33,551 nt of DNA from Chloroflexota bacterium. Lineage in GTDB: Bacteria > Chloroflexota > UBA11872 > UBA12225. Under the pieces are notes generated by a model. That model was not told the origin of the DNA and did no database searches. It worked only from the letters and a program-made list of their open reading frames with translations. The translations under genes and the position numbers were made by a program. The stretch is taken from NCBI GenBank assembly GCA_009693165.1, contig SHXX01000014.1, forward strand, positions 1-33,551, read 5' to 3'. Below, piece by piece: positions 19,102-29,255 of this stretch (the stretch's first letter is position 1; each line of letters begins with the position of its first letter).

Positions 19102-20274
19102 TCAATGCGACGGGGCCGCAACCCGACGCTTCGCCGGTGCGCGTTTGTAAAACGGCATCGTCACGACGCACGCATCCAGACGACGCCCCCGCACTTCAAC
19201 GAGCAGGTGTGCACCCTCTACGGCTTGGCCCACGGGCACGAAGCCCATCGCTATCGACTTTCGAAGCGTTGGTGAAGGCCCTCCGCTCGTCACCTCGCCA
19301 ATCACCTCACCAGAAGGCAGGAGGATCGCATGACCCATCCGCGCGATGCCCGGCACGGTCAGTTCAAGTCCGATCAAGGCCCTGGATCTCCCCGCCGATT
19401 GAACCGCCTGCAACGCCTCGGCACCTACGAACGGACCTTTCTCGAACCGGATCACACGGTCCAGACCGGCCTCGTACGGGTTCACTGACCGATCGAGTTC
19501 GTGTCCATACAAGGGCATCGAGGCTTCAAGCCTCAAGGTGTCACGAGCACCAAGTCCACACGGCACAATCCCGAACCCGGAACCGGCTTCCAAAAGCGTG
19601 TTCCAGACAGCTCCCGCATGTCGCTCATCAAATGCAATTTCGTAGCCACGCTCACCCGTGTACCCGGTCCTCGCAACAAGCGCCGTAACGCCCGCGACAT
19701 CCGCATTCGTTACGCGGTAGTAGCCGAGACCAGACAGGTCGGTATCCGAGCAACGTTGCAGGGTTTCAAGCGATCGGGGCCCCTGCAAGGCGAGAAGGGT
19801 CCTATCGGGCCGCAACAGGGTAAGGTTGACCCCGTCAGTACCCACTCCCCGACCACCGTCTCCTCGGTGTGCTTGCATCCACGCGTAATCAACGTCGGTG
19901 TTGGAAGCGTTGACAATGACGAGAAATTGGTCACGACCAAGCCGGTAGATGATGATGTCGTCGATGACACCCCCATCTTCGGCACACAGGAATGAGTACT
20001 GTGCCTGACCGTCCTCAAGCCTCGAAACGTCACTAGGAGTGAGCCACTGGAGGTACTCGAGTGCGTCAGCACCAGAGACATAAACCTGACCCATGTGCCC
20101 GATGTCAAACAGGCCAACGGCATTGCGGACGGCATAGTGTTCAGCTAGCACACCGGCGGGGTATTGAACCGGCATCCCCCAGCCACCGAATGGAACCATT
20201 CGGCCACCGAGCGAAACATGCGTATCAAAGAGCGGCGTGCGGCGGAGCGGTTCGCCCCCTGGGTTCTCCGTCAC
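19102..20274 (-). CDS. gcvT: glycine cleavage system aminomethyltransferase T protein
   Basis: RRTPLFDTHVSLGGRMVPFGGWGMPVQY, RTGYTGERGYEI, LGARDTLRLEASMPLYGHEL motifs. Confidence 0.95.
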   Translation of the reverse strand: MTENPGGEPLRRTPLFDTHVSLGGRMVPFGGWGMPVQYPAGVLAEHYAVRNAVGLFDIGHMGQVYVSGADALEYLQWLTPSDVSRLEDGQAQYSFLCAEDGGVIDDIIIYRLGRDQFLVIVNASNTDVDYAWMQAHRGDGGRGVGTDGVNLTLLRPDRTLLALQGPRSLETLQRCSDTDLSGLGYYRVTNADVAGVTALVARTGYTGERGYEIAFDERHAGAVWNTLLEAGSGFGIVPCGLGARDTLRLEASMPLYGHELDRSVNPYEAGLDRVIRFEKGPFVGAEALQAVQSAGRSRALIGLELTVPGIARMGHAILLPSGEVIGEVTSGGPSPTLRKSIAMGFVPVGQAVEGAHLLVEVRGRRLDACVVTMPFYKRAPAKRRVAAPSH

Positions 20275-20478
20275 GGCTCCCTCTCATTCGAAGCACTGGC
20301 TATGTAGTCCAACATGATACGACGCTACCCCACCCAACAGTGAGGGGCCGCCCACGCGTCTTGCCGTTCAAATCTGTACGGCTTGCGGTCGCACGGCACC
20401 CATGGTGACCCCTTAGCGGACACCAATTCAACCCGTCACGAGCGCGGCAAAGGATCATTCACAGGCATACTTCGACAA

Positions 20479-21396
20479 ATGAGCGTGGCAACGAGCCGAC
20501 CGATGCACCGGGTGCGCGTTCTCGCGCTGGATATCGACGGTACCACCATCCGTCCTGATGGCACGGTATCCCCACGGGTTCAACAAGCGATCCAAACCGC
20601 GCGCGAGGCCGGTGTCCATGTCGTCCTCTGTACCGGACGCGCTTTCCATACCGGTGTGGGACCCTTGGCGTCCTCAATCGGTCTGACCAGTCCACGCGAT
20701 GGCGAAGCCGATCCGCAGGCCATCGTGAACAACGGTGGCGCCTCAGTGGACTTGCGCACGGAACAAGTGAGATGGGAGCGGATCATCCCGGAGGAGCACG
20801 TTGGCAGTCTCCTCGAGGCGATTATCCGGGTAGGTGCCACCCCTCTCGTTGAACAGGCACCGTCGGATGGCGGGAAGATGTTTACCTGGGCAGACCACGT
20901 GGCACACCCCGCCGCCAAACTGTTCGCCCATGCGTGGATGCGAATCGACGACATCGTCCCCGTTGGCCCAGAGATGCTGTCCCGCGTCGCGATCCGCACT
21001 GGGTGGCTCGGCGCGTGCGGCGATTACCAGACGACGCGAAACGCCCATGAAGAGCTCGTTCGGCTAGCGGGCAGTGTCCCGGAGTTTGACGTCTTCTGGT
21101 CGGCTGATTGGCTGTCGCCGGACGATCCGAACCATGTCGCGGGCGTTCGTCCCCTAGGCGTCAACAAATCTCACGGGCTCGCGACCTTTGCTGCCGGGTT
21201 CGGCACCGACCTTAGCGCCTGCGTTGCAATAGGCGACGAGATGAATGACTTCGAGATGATCCGTGATGTCGGGTTCGGCATTGCGATGGGTCAGGCAACT
21301 GATCGCCTCAAATCCGTCGCAAAGGCGATCACCCACTCCAATTCTGAGGATGGTGTTGCCGAGGCAATCGCTAGGTGGGTTCTGCCGTTCGCGTGA
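20479..21396 (+). CDS. Cof-type HAD-IIB family hydrolase
   Basis: VLALDIDGTTIRPDGTVSPRVQQAI, VNNGGASVDL, GVNKSHGL, AIGDEMNDFEMIRDVGFGIAMGQA motifs. Confidence 0.92.
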   Translation: MSVATSRPMHRVRVLALDIDGTTIRPDGTVSPRVQQAIQTAREAGVHVVLCTGRAFHTGVGPLASSIGLTSPRDGEADPQAIVNNGGASVDLRTEQVRWERIIPEEHVGSLLEAIIRVGATPLVEQAPSDGGKMFTWADHVAHPAAKLFAHAWMRIDDIVPVGPEMLSRVAIRTGWLGACGDYQTTRNAHEELVRLAGSVPEFDVFWSADWLSPDDPNHVAGVRPLGVNKSHGLATFAAGFGTDLSACVAIGDEMNDFEMIRDVGFGIAMGQATDRLKSVAKAITHSNSEDGVAEAIARWVLPFA

Positions 21397-21466
21397 GCGC
21401 CCGACTTCCCTAAGCGCAACGATTCGAGCCTATCGAGCCGCGGGTTCCGTTTGAGCAGGGTGATCC

Positions 21467-22789
21467 CTACTTTGAGAATCCCGTCAATTCCACATATCCG
21501 CGTCCGGCGTAGCGGCTGGTCGAGGTATCGCGGAGCCTGACGGTACCTTCCCAGTACGTGACCCCCGTACTGGCAGTCGTAACCAACTCCTGGTCACGAA
21601 CGAGCGCGGTCCATTCGTGGTCGATGCCATGTGCGGGCACAACCACCCTCCAAGATGTCGGGTACGTGAAACCCGTACGTCCACTCTTCCACGTGTCAGT
21701 ACCCTTCACCGAAAACGCATCGGGCCCCACGTGGACTGCCGTACCGTCACCAAGCACGATTGTCCCGTAGCTCAGGACGACCTTGCCGGTGTCATCACGG
21801 ACTGTCGATATTGTCAAGTCGCGTCCGTCTGCGAGGTGCGCTGAGAACCAGTCCCATCCACCCCCGCCAAGTACAAGGAAATCTCCCCACTGGTGGTCCA
21901 TCCAGCCAGTACCGCGGACCTTTGACGTCGCCGAACCAAAGCCGAGTTCCCCCGTGATTGCCATTCGAGTGCGCGAGTAGTAATACGAATAACCGGCCGG
22001 GCCGAAATCAATGAGACCCGGCTTGCCAGGCGGGTCGCCATCATGGAGCGCCGGAGGCTGTTGCCCCGACAATTCGAGGTCAATCCGGTATCCCGGTCCC
22101 GCCGCCCACAAGCGGTCCCGCCCATCAACACCCCGCATCCTCCAGCCACCAAGGGAAAGGTCGAAGCCACCTCCCGCCGGACCGCGCGACACAATCCCGC
22201 CGGGTCGATCAGTCGGGGCAAACGACAACGCAGGCATGTTCGCCAGCGTGATCGCCGACGCCGGTGGGCGTGGGTCGGAATCGGCGAGCGCAACCGTACT
22301 CGTGGCGGGCAGCGCAGTCTCGGAAAGGGCTATCTCAACCCGTTGGTCGTACGCAAATCCTCCGCCGTCGACGTCGGTCAAGGCAAAATGCGACGCGTAC
22401 CCGGGGGGCCGATCACCACGAACCCCGCGGAAGATCACAAACTCGAACCCGAATTCGCGCTCATCCGCATTCGGGCCATCATCGCCACCCTCGTCAGGCA
22501 GCCTCAAAGCCTGCGGTTCAGCGCCTGATGCCCTTGGAAAATCTTTCGCCGGTGCGTAAAGATGCCCTGTGTAATACCACCACTCGGAAAGGACATCGTG
22601 GGGGCCTTCATCCTGAGGGAATCTGACAGGAGGCAACCCCCTAACCGGAGGGTCCTGAGCACGCGGCACCGCAATCGTCGGCACCGCAGAAGAATTGCCG
22701 CTGCCCGGCACGTTGCACCCGGCACCAATCAGTGCGGTCCCCGCCAACAGGGCCAGCGACCGTCTCGTACGACCTCGCCGGGGCATCAC
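21467..22789 (-). CDS. AttH/CrtC-like (lipocalin-like, hydroxyneurosporene-synthase family) lipoprotein
   Basis: Lipobox region ALIGAGC; family hallmarks SEWWYYTGHLY, YYYSRTRMAITGEL, GTGWMDHQWGDF, GWDWFSAHLADGRDL. Confidence 0.85.
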   Translation of the reverse strand: MMPRRGRTRRSLALLAGTALIGAGCNVPGSGNSSAVPTIAVPRAQDPPVRGLPPVRFPQDEGPHDVLSEWWYYTGHLYAPAKDFPRASGAEPQALRLPDEGGDDGPNADEREFGFEFVIFRGVRGDRPPGYASHFALTDVDGGGFAYDQRVEIALSETALPATSTVALADSDPRPPASAITLANMPALSFAPTDRPGGIVSRGPAGGGFDLSLGGWRMRGVDGRDRLWAAGPGYRIDLELSGQQPPALHDGDPPGKPGLIDFGPAGYSYYYSRTRMAITGELGFGSATSKVRGTGWMDHQWGDFLVLGGGGWDWFSAHLADGRDLTISTVRDDTGKVVLSYGTIVLGDGTAVHVGPDAFSVKGTDTWKSGRTGFTYPTSWRVVVPAHGIDHEWTALVRDQELVTTASTGVTYWEGTVRLRDTSTSRYAGRGYVELTGFSK

Positions 22790-25161
22790 CGAACCGTTCC
22801 CGCCGGGGATGGGGCTTGGTCAGGAATTCCACGATCAACTTCGGGCGATGCTTTGGCCACCAGATCACCCGGCATTGTGTACGCGGACGAGATCTCGGCA
22901 GTTGGCCCGAAGAACCGGGCGAGCCAGGATGGCAGCCACCAGTTCCACGCTCCTAACAGATGTAGTGTGGCTGGAACCAACAAGGCTCGTACCAAGGTCG
23001 CGTCGACGAGGACAGCGAGGGCGATACCAAGCCCGAGCGCCTTGATCTGCACAACATCTGCCGCGAGCGAGAATGATCCGGATACCGCGATAACGATCGC
23101 GGCCGCGCCAGTGATAACCCGTCCACTTGCCTGCAATCCAACTGTCACGCTTCGTGAGTTGTCCCCTGTCGAGAGATACTCCTCGCGGACCCGGCTGAGG
23201 AGAAAGACCTCGTAGTCCATCGACAGCCCGAACAATGTGCAGAACAAGAGGATTGGCAGTGTCGCCTCGACGTAGCCCATCTCCGGGAAGGTGAATGGTG
23301 CTGGAAGTCCAGCTAGCAGTCCCATCTGGAAAACTGCGACAAGCGCACCGTAGCTGGCACCTAGCGAGAGCAGGTTCATGAGGACTGCCTTCAATGGCAA
23401 CAGAAGCGACCGAAACGTCAGGAACAGCAGACCGTATGTCGTCGCGAGAATGAGGGCCACCACATATGGGAACCCACCGTAAAGCGAGCGGGTGAGATCG
23501 ATCGCCGAGGCGCTCACCCCTGCAACCTCAAGGCGCCAACCCGGCGCTGGAGACGTCAGCCGCAACGAATCAACCAGAGCAACTATCTCCGGCCCAAGCG
23601 GGTCGCGCGCCGGAACCACTTGCAACAGGGTCGTGTTGCCCCGCGCAATCGCATTGGCAAGCCCGCGCGCCCACTGGTCAGGGCTGAGTTCCGGCCGCGC
23701 ATAGAGCAGCTCGTACTGGGCACGCGTGAGGCGCGGGTCCAGAGACACCAGACTGTCAACCCTCGCGACCCGAGGGTCGGCCTGAAGTGCACGCGTGAGA
23801 TCGGTCAGGACCGACAGTTGGCTTGGATCAGTGACCGTGCCCGGAGCGTGTGCCACGACCAGGAGTGGCGCCGCGCCTCCCGCATCGAACTCCTGAGCCA
23901 TGAGATTTGCTGCACGACGCGAGACCGAGTCCTCCGGAAGGATGCGCGCATCTGGGGTCGAAAGTCGCGCTGAAAGAAATGGAACGGCGGCGCCTAACAG
24001 GACTGCAAGTGACACAAAAAGGACCGGCCAGGGACGCTTGAGAACCAGTCCCGCCACACGTGCCCAGAAACCGTCCGCGCCGTCTTCCGGATGCGCGTCC
24101 CTCCCCCATATTCGCCAGGAATCTATGCGCTGCCCGAGTACAGCCAACAGCGCCGGAAGCAAGGTCATGGACACGAGAACGGCAGCGGCGACCGCGGCGA
24201 GGCCGGCAAACCCGAGGGATCTCAGGAATGCTATGTGGAAACTCACAAGCCCCGCGAGGCCCGCAAGCACCATCCCGGCCGAAAAGAAGACTGCACGTCC
24301 GGCAGTTGCAACCGCACGTTCGACCGCCTGACTTGACGTCGCGCCGCGATCCAGTTCCTCACGAAACCGACTGACCAAAAAAAGTGCGTAATCGGTCCCG
24401 AGCCCCAGTGCCAGCATGCTCGAGAGGTTGAGCGTGAATACCGACATGTCGGCCGGGAAGCTCAGGGCAAAGATTCCACCAAGGCCAAGAACGGTCGTGG
24501 CAGCACCGGCGATGACTGGTAGGGACGCCGCCACAACCGACCCGAAGACGAGCAACAGCGTGAGGGCGGCGATTGGAAGGGTTACAAGCTCGGCCCGTTG
24601 CAGGTCATTAGTCGTCGCATCCTGCAGATCCCTGAAAAAAGAGTCGGCGCTGACCACCAGTGACTCGACCGCAATCCCGTCCTTTCCCACCACTTGGGAG
24701 GCTCGTTCAAGATCCACGAGTTGCGCGCCGCCCGACGCTGCCTGCGTGTCGAGTGTGACCAACGCGTAGACCGTCTTGCCTGACTGGCCAACCTGTCGGC
24801 TATTCAGTTCCGGACTGATCACTTGCCGAACACCCGAGACCGCACTGACCCGGGCGATTGCATCGCCGATTGTCCGTCTTGCCCCGGGTTCCACGTACGC
24901 CTGCCCGGATGTGATCCGGAAAAACACGGCAGCCGTATTCGTTGGAAACCCCAGATCATCTCGGAGCGACGCCTGAGCCTGCGAAGATGGAAGCGATGCG
25001 TCGTCGAAACCGCCTGTCCTGAGCCGGGACGGCAGCAGTGGGAGCAACGGAAGAAGCAACACCATCGACGCCAACCAGAGCCACAGGACAGGGCGACGGT
25101 GCCTATCCATGGCACGGCCCCAGCGCGCGAATGGCGAACGGTCGGGCGTTGATGCTGTCAT
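22786..25161 (-). CDS. MMPL-family RND-type transporter
   Basis: 791 aa; two TM blocks with GLGTDYALFLVSRFREEL and FGLSMDYEVFLLSRVREEY motifs typical of MMPL proteins. Confidence 0.93.
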   Translation of the reverse strand: MTASTPDRSPFARWGRAMDRHRRPVLWLWLASMVLLLPLLPLLPSRLRTGGFDDASLPSSQAQASLRDDLGFPTNTAAVFFRITSGQAYVEPGARRTIGDAIARVSAVSGVRQVISPELNSRQVGQSGKTVYALVTLDTQAASGGAQLVDLERASQVVGKDGIAVESLVVSADSFFRDLQDATTNDLQRAELVTLPIAALTLLLVFGSVVAASLPVIAGAATTVLGLGGIFALSFPADMSVFTLNLSSMLALGLGTDYALFLVSRFREELDRGATSSQAVERAVATAGRAVFFSAGMVLAGLAGLVSFHIAFLRSLGFAGLAAVAAAVLVSMTLLPALLAVLGQRIDSWRIWGRDAHPEDGADGFWARVAGLVLKRPWPVLFVSLAVLLGAAVPFLSARLSTPDARILPEDSVSRRAANLMAQEFDAGGAAPLLVVAHAPGTVTDPSQLSVLTDLTRALQADPRVARVDSLVSLDPRLTRAQYELLYARPELSPDQWARGLANAIARGNTTLLQVVPARDPLGPEIVALVDSLRLTSPAPGWRLEVAGVSASAIDLTRSLYGGFPYVVALILATTYGLLFLTFRSLLLPLKAVLMNLLSLGASYGALVAVFQMGLLAGLPAPFTFPEMGYVEATLPILLFCTLFGLSMDYEVFLLSRVREEYLSTGDNSRSVTVGLQASGRVITGAAAIVIAVSGSFSLAADVVQIKALGLGIALAVLVDATLVRALLVPATLHLLGAWNWWLPSWLARFFGPTAEISSAYTMPGDLVAKASPEVDRGIPDQAPSPAGTVR

Positions 25162-25424
25162 GGGGTATGCAGACCATCATTCAATCGAGGGGCAATCGAA
25201 CCATCCATCCAATGGCCTCCGAAATCGAGAAACCGGGAACGCACCACCACCGCCCACCCTTCAACCCTAGCACTCAAGTCCGATAGAAAACGGGAGAGCG
25301 CAGTACGAAACGGAACGGTTTTCGCACGGAACTCTTGGGTATCACCGCTACTGGACTTCCAGTACCGCTTGCACGCCTGCGCTACGGAAGCCGTTGGGTC
25401 TCGATGGCACACCGAAAAGCCGTG

Positions 25425-26798
25425 CTACTCGGTCGGTCGGACCATCGTCAACGATTCGAGCAGGAGTGACGCGAGGTCGGCCTGTGGGGAACCGGGCGCG
25501 AGTTCAAGCACCCTTCCCAGCGAGGCCCGTGCCGCCTCAGCCTGATTGAAGAACACGGCATACCGGCCCAGGATGAGGCAAGCATGCGGATTGTCCGGAT
25601 CAACCGTCGCCGCCGCCCTTGCGAACGGTACCCCTCGGTAGGCAGACCCAACAGCCTGAACCGGGTCGATTGACCTGGAGACTTCAGACGCCTCGAACCA
25701 CCCCGTCGCCAACTGCACCAGTGGCTGAAGTCCCAGAGGCTCAGTCTCATGCCACTGCCTCGCAACCTGGATGAGCAAATGCACCATCCCAAGGGCGACG
25801 GAAATGTTTCCCTCGGACTTTGCTTCCTCGATGGCACTCGTGAGCCACCCACACCCGAATTGAAGGAAACGAGATGCACCTGCCGGGTTCCACACCACAC
25901 CATCCGGCAGGGCCGTGCCTGGGACGGGCGCCGGCGCCGAAGCGTTCAGAATCGTGACCGCTTGAATCGCACTCAATGGCAGGCCAAGTCCCTTGCCCGG
26001 GTCGTTTGGCGCAACCACGGGCAGCCATTCGGGCAAGGGCCACCCATAGAGTTCCTCTGATTCTTCGACTTGTGCGCGTGACAACCAAAGGATGGCCGGG
26101 GAGGTCTCGGACCCATGATCCGCCGTAGTCACCGCCTCTGCAGCATCGTCATCGGTCGTGTTGCTCTCAGTCTCCGGCTGTTCACGACTGGCGCGTTCAA
26201 CAGCCGCAAGGGCCTCGCATGCAAGCGCACGACGCGAGGGGTCCGATTCGCAAATCAGGACGCCGTCGAGTTTGACGCCAGACGTAAGGTGATCGAACAG
26301 GGCGCGGGCCAGTGCGGCAGCCATGACTGGCGGGGCCTCACTCCCGTAGCCCGGGCGTACCCCTATAAGTGAGAGCGATGTGCCTGGGGCGCCTACCGAG
26401 GCCACTACTGCCAAGCCGTTCCTGACCGCCGCGTACACCGTCTGCGGTGAGGCCGGGATCCGGTTCTCAAAACTGCCGCGGACTGGATAGACCGTGGTGA
26501 CCACGTTGATTACCGCCTGCCGGGCAACCTCGTCCGCCAACCCGTATCCGCGGATCGGAACCGCCGCACCCGGTGGTATCCCCTCTTCCTCAGCCTGAGC
26601 GACCGCCGCACGCAGGTCCGTTGCGTACTCGTCTCCGGCGCGGGTCAAGATCACGCTGGCCAAACTCCCAGGTTCCGGGACCAGCCAGTTGTTTGCCGAC
26701 ACGAGCATGGTCGGTGTTGGCGCATCGATGAGCGGCAATGGCACGACGGCGACGGCGGTGCTGCCAAACTGAAAGACGGCATCGGGCGTGATTGACAT
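25425..26798 (-). CDS. macro-domain-like N-terminus fused to TPR-like C-terminus
   Basis: TMLVSANNWLVPEPGSLASVILTRAGDEYATDLR...PPGAAVPIRGYGLADEVARQAVINVVTTVYP...QTVYAAVRNGLAVVASVGA resembles macro-domain topology; C-terminus DPDNPHACLILGRYAVFFNQAEAARASLGRVLELAPGSPQA is TPR-like. Confidence 0.65.
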   Translation of the reverse strand: MSITPDAVFQFGSTAVAVVPLPLIDAPTPTMLVSANNWLVPEPGSLASVILTRAGDEYATDLRAAVAQAEEEGIPPGAAVPIRGYGLADEVARQAVINVVTTVYPVRGSFENRIPASPQTVYAAVRNGLAVVASVGAPGTSLSLIGVRPGYGSEAPPVMAAALARALFDHLTSGVKLDGVLICESDPSRRALACEALAAVERASREQPETESNTTDDDAAEAVTTADHGSETSPAILWLSRAQVEESEELYGWPLPEWLPVVAPNDPGKGLGLPLSAIQAVTILNASAPAPVPGTALPDGVVWNPAGASRFLQFGCGWLTSAIEEAKSEGNISVALGMVHLLIQVARQWHETEPLGLQPLVQLATGWFEASEVSRSIDPVQAVGSAYRGVPFARAAATVDPDNPHACLILGRYAVFFNQAEAARASLGRVLELAPGSPQADLASLLLESLTMVRPTE

Positions 26799-26963
26799 GC
26801 GAAAGGCCCCCGAAATGTGGCCCGAACGCGACGCGCACGGGCCTGATACCGTGACCGTACCACTCAGAAGCGACCGATACCGTCGTGGCGGTCATGCGCT
26901 GATCTGAAAGAAAATCGGGAAGTCACCCGCCAACACAATTCGAAGGCGCGAGGACACCTGCAC

Positions 26964-28022
26964 CTACCAGCGTTCGATGCCACCCCATCGGTGCGGAAGC
27001 CTCTGATCGACTGCAGCGAATACTGGAAACGGCTTGTGCGGCAAGGTCTGGTACCAGTAGGCCGTCGATGACCAATCCCCCTCCTTGTCGTTCGCATGAC
27101 CGTGTTCAATGCTGAACAGCAAACTCTTCGTGAAGTGGATGGGATCTTCGATATGAAATCTATACTGGGAATGCTTGCCGGTGTAATCAGCGTTCGTCTT
27201 GAAATGATACCCATAGTACGGAGTGGCGAATGTCTGGTTCAGGTTGTTGTAATTCCAGGCGCCACAGAAGTAGTCCTCGGTGCCCGTTCCATGAAGGCGG
27301 GGTGGCCACGGCTCGCCGTCAATGAAGAACATGTCGTCGCCCTCGCCCCACCACCCAGGGGTTGGTAGGTCAACGTCGATGTGACACCCCACGTAGTGGC
27401 CACGGCCAACTGCATCAAGCACCACGTAGTTGTCTTTGCCAGTGAAGTTGCGCCTCTCGCGCTGTCCGTTCCGGTCTCCCCACCCGTCCGGTTCAACCAC
27501 CGTCGTCGGGTTCTCGCGATGCCACTGGCAGTGGAACCGCCCCAGTTGGTCGGCATCATCGAGACGATCGTAGGTCTCGAAATCGACGTAGTAGTAGTAG
27601 ATCGCCGTTTCCTCAGATTCGTTCGTCACGGTTATCCGGGCATGCCGGGCAAACGGCATCGGAAACCAGCAATTCAGCGCACGGTCGAAGAACTGCAGGG
27701 GCAGGCTGACGAAGTAGGCACGTTGGCTGTGACCGAGCCCGAAGAAGTCACCGACCGGCGCCTCCACGTTCGGGGTCTCTGACCCATCCCAGTACATGCG
27801 GAGGACAAGCTTCCGCAAATGCAGTGGATCCTTGCAAGCGATGGTTGTCCAGATGTGGGTCACGCATCCGGCACCCTCGTGTTCCATGAGCGTAGCCGTC
27901 TGGCCCGGAGCGATATGCAGTCGGTCGTCATTTCCGCCCGAACGGTCCCAACTTGACGCCCGGTTTGACCGCGCATCACGGAGCCGCGCTAGGTCTCGCA
28001 GTGATGATGAGCCCATCTTCAT
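26964..28022 (-). CDS. DUF2961 / GH172-family protein
   Basis: HEGAGCVTHIWTTIACKDPLHLRKLVLRMYWDGSETPNVEAPVGDFFGLGHSQ...HGTGTEDYFCGAWNY matches the DUF2961 family, now in glycoside hydrolase family GH172. Confidence 0.85.
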   Translation of the reverse strand: MKMGSSSLRDLARLRDARSNRASSWDRSGGNDDRLHIAPGQTATLMEHEGAGCVTHIWTTIACKDPLHLRKLVLRMYWDGSETPNVEAPVGDFFGLGHSQRAYFVSLPLQFFDRALNCWFPMPFARHARITVTNESEETAIYYYYVDFETYDRLDDADQLGRFHCQWHRENPTTVVEPDGWGDRNGQRERRNFTGKDNYVVLDAVGRGHYVGCHIDVDLPTPGWWGEGDDMFFIDGEPWPPRLHGTGTEDYFCGAWNYNNLNQTFATPYYGYHFKTNADYTGKHSQYRFHIEDPIHFTKSLLFSIEHGHANDKEGDWSSTAYWYQTLPHKPFPVFAAVDQRLPHRWGGIERW

Positions 28023-28065
28023 GCGAACATTCTCCCTCCAGTGCATGTGGCAAGGATGCTTACCG

Positions 28066-29126
28066 TCACGATGCGAGCGACGCACGCATTCGGGAAATCA
28101 CCTCATCCGTGAACTCATCGGTGTGCGCATGCCCACCGAGGTCGGCCGTCCGGACACCATCCCGGATTGCCCCCAGACACCCGTCGCGCATCGCCTGCGC
28201 CGCTCGCGTCGCGGCGTCAGTTCCAACATAGTCGAGAACTCCCACGCACGCCAAAAGCATTGCCAGAGGGTTTCCAGGTTCTTTCCCCGCAGGCGCGGCG
28301 CCGTTCCGTGCGGCGCTTCCGCCATTGCCACACTCACATCACCATCCCGGGAGAGGCTGAAGAGCATCGCCTCTGCTGACGCGATCGTCCCGAACATCTG
28401 CATCACGAGGTCACTCAGGCAGTCACCATCGCGATTCAGTGCGGGAATGACCCGCGACTCGCCATGGAGGTTCACCAGATGCGCTTAGACCGCGTCAATC
28501 AAGTCCGGCTGGTATGCGACACCCGGATACCGCGACGCCGAACGGTCCATCTCCTCCTTCAGCATGCCTTCATAGACCGGACTTACCGTCCACTTCGGCC
28601 CGCCATAGACGGTCGAACCACTCTTTTCCGCGTAGATGAAGGCATACTCGGACACCGCCCGGCAGTTGGCCCGCGTGATCCGGTCTTCCCGGTACGCCAC
28701 CTCATCCAATGACCCGGCCTCACCCTCCCGCCGTTCGCGGGCGTTGTATGCGTCTCCGGTCGCCATGCGGGCAACGGCAATCGGCGTGTAAGCGCCACCA
28801 ACCGTGCGGACGCCCGGCAGGCGCCGTCCGACGCGCAGGATGACGCTTCCGTCGATCAGTTCACGGACAATCGCGTTCGGACTGCCGACATCACCTCGCG
28901 TCTCCGGGGCGATCGTCGCTGCCTTCAGTCCCAGACCTGCATCACGCATGGCCTTCGCCGCGTCCCGGACCACCCCGTTCGATGGCCGCCGACGCTCGTC
29001 CAGACTGAGGTTGAACCGTTCGAACGCCAACGGCACGCCGGTCACATCCGGCTGCATCGCACGCAGTGCCTCTTCGAGCAACTCCTGCCCCGTCTGGTCT
29101 CCCTCAAGAACCACCAACGTTCGCAT
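28066..29126 (-). pseudogene. isocitrate/isopropylmalate dehydrogenase family protein, disrupted by an in-frame stop and a frameshift
   Basis: MRTLVVLEGDQTGQELLEEAL...YQPDLIDAV*AHLVNLHGESRVIPALNRDGDCLSDLVMQMFGTIASAEAMLFSL...EAPHGTAPRLRGKNL then -1 shift to GNPLAMLLACVGVLDYVGTDAATRAAQAMRDG...TADLGGHAHTDEFTDEVISRM. Confidence 0.87.
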
Positions 29127-29255
29127 GCTTCACGCCTCCAGCGAACGGTACATACAACATGCCCCCGGCGCGGGTCGCGCACCCCGACCCGTGTCCCCTA
29201 CCGGCCTTCGACCGAGAGACCCGCAGCCGTTTCCCGCATCGGGCCTGCCTGGCAA

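Noticed and set aside
20275-20478. Glycine riboswitch upstream of gcvT
   Set aside because: I could not find the conserved glycine aptamer core in the leader by eye; an Infernal scan would be needed to claim one.
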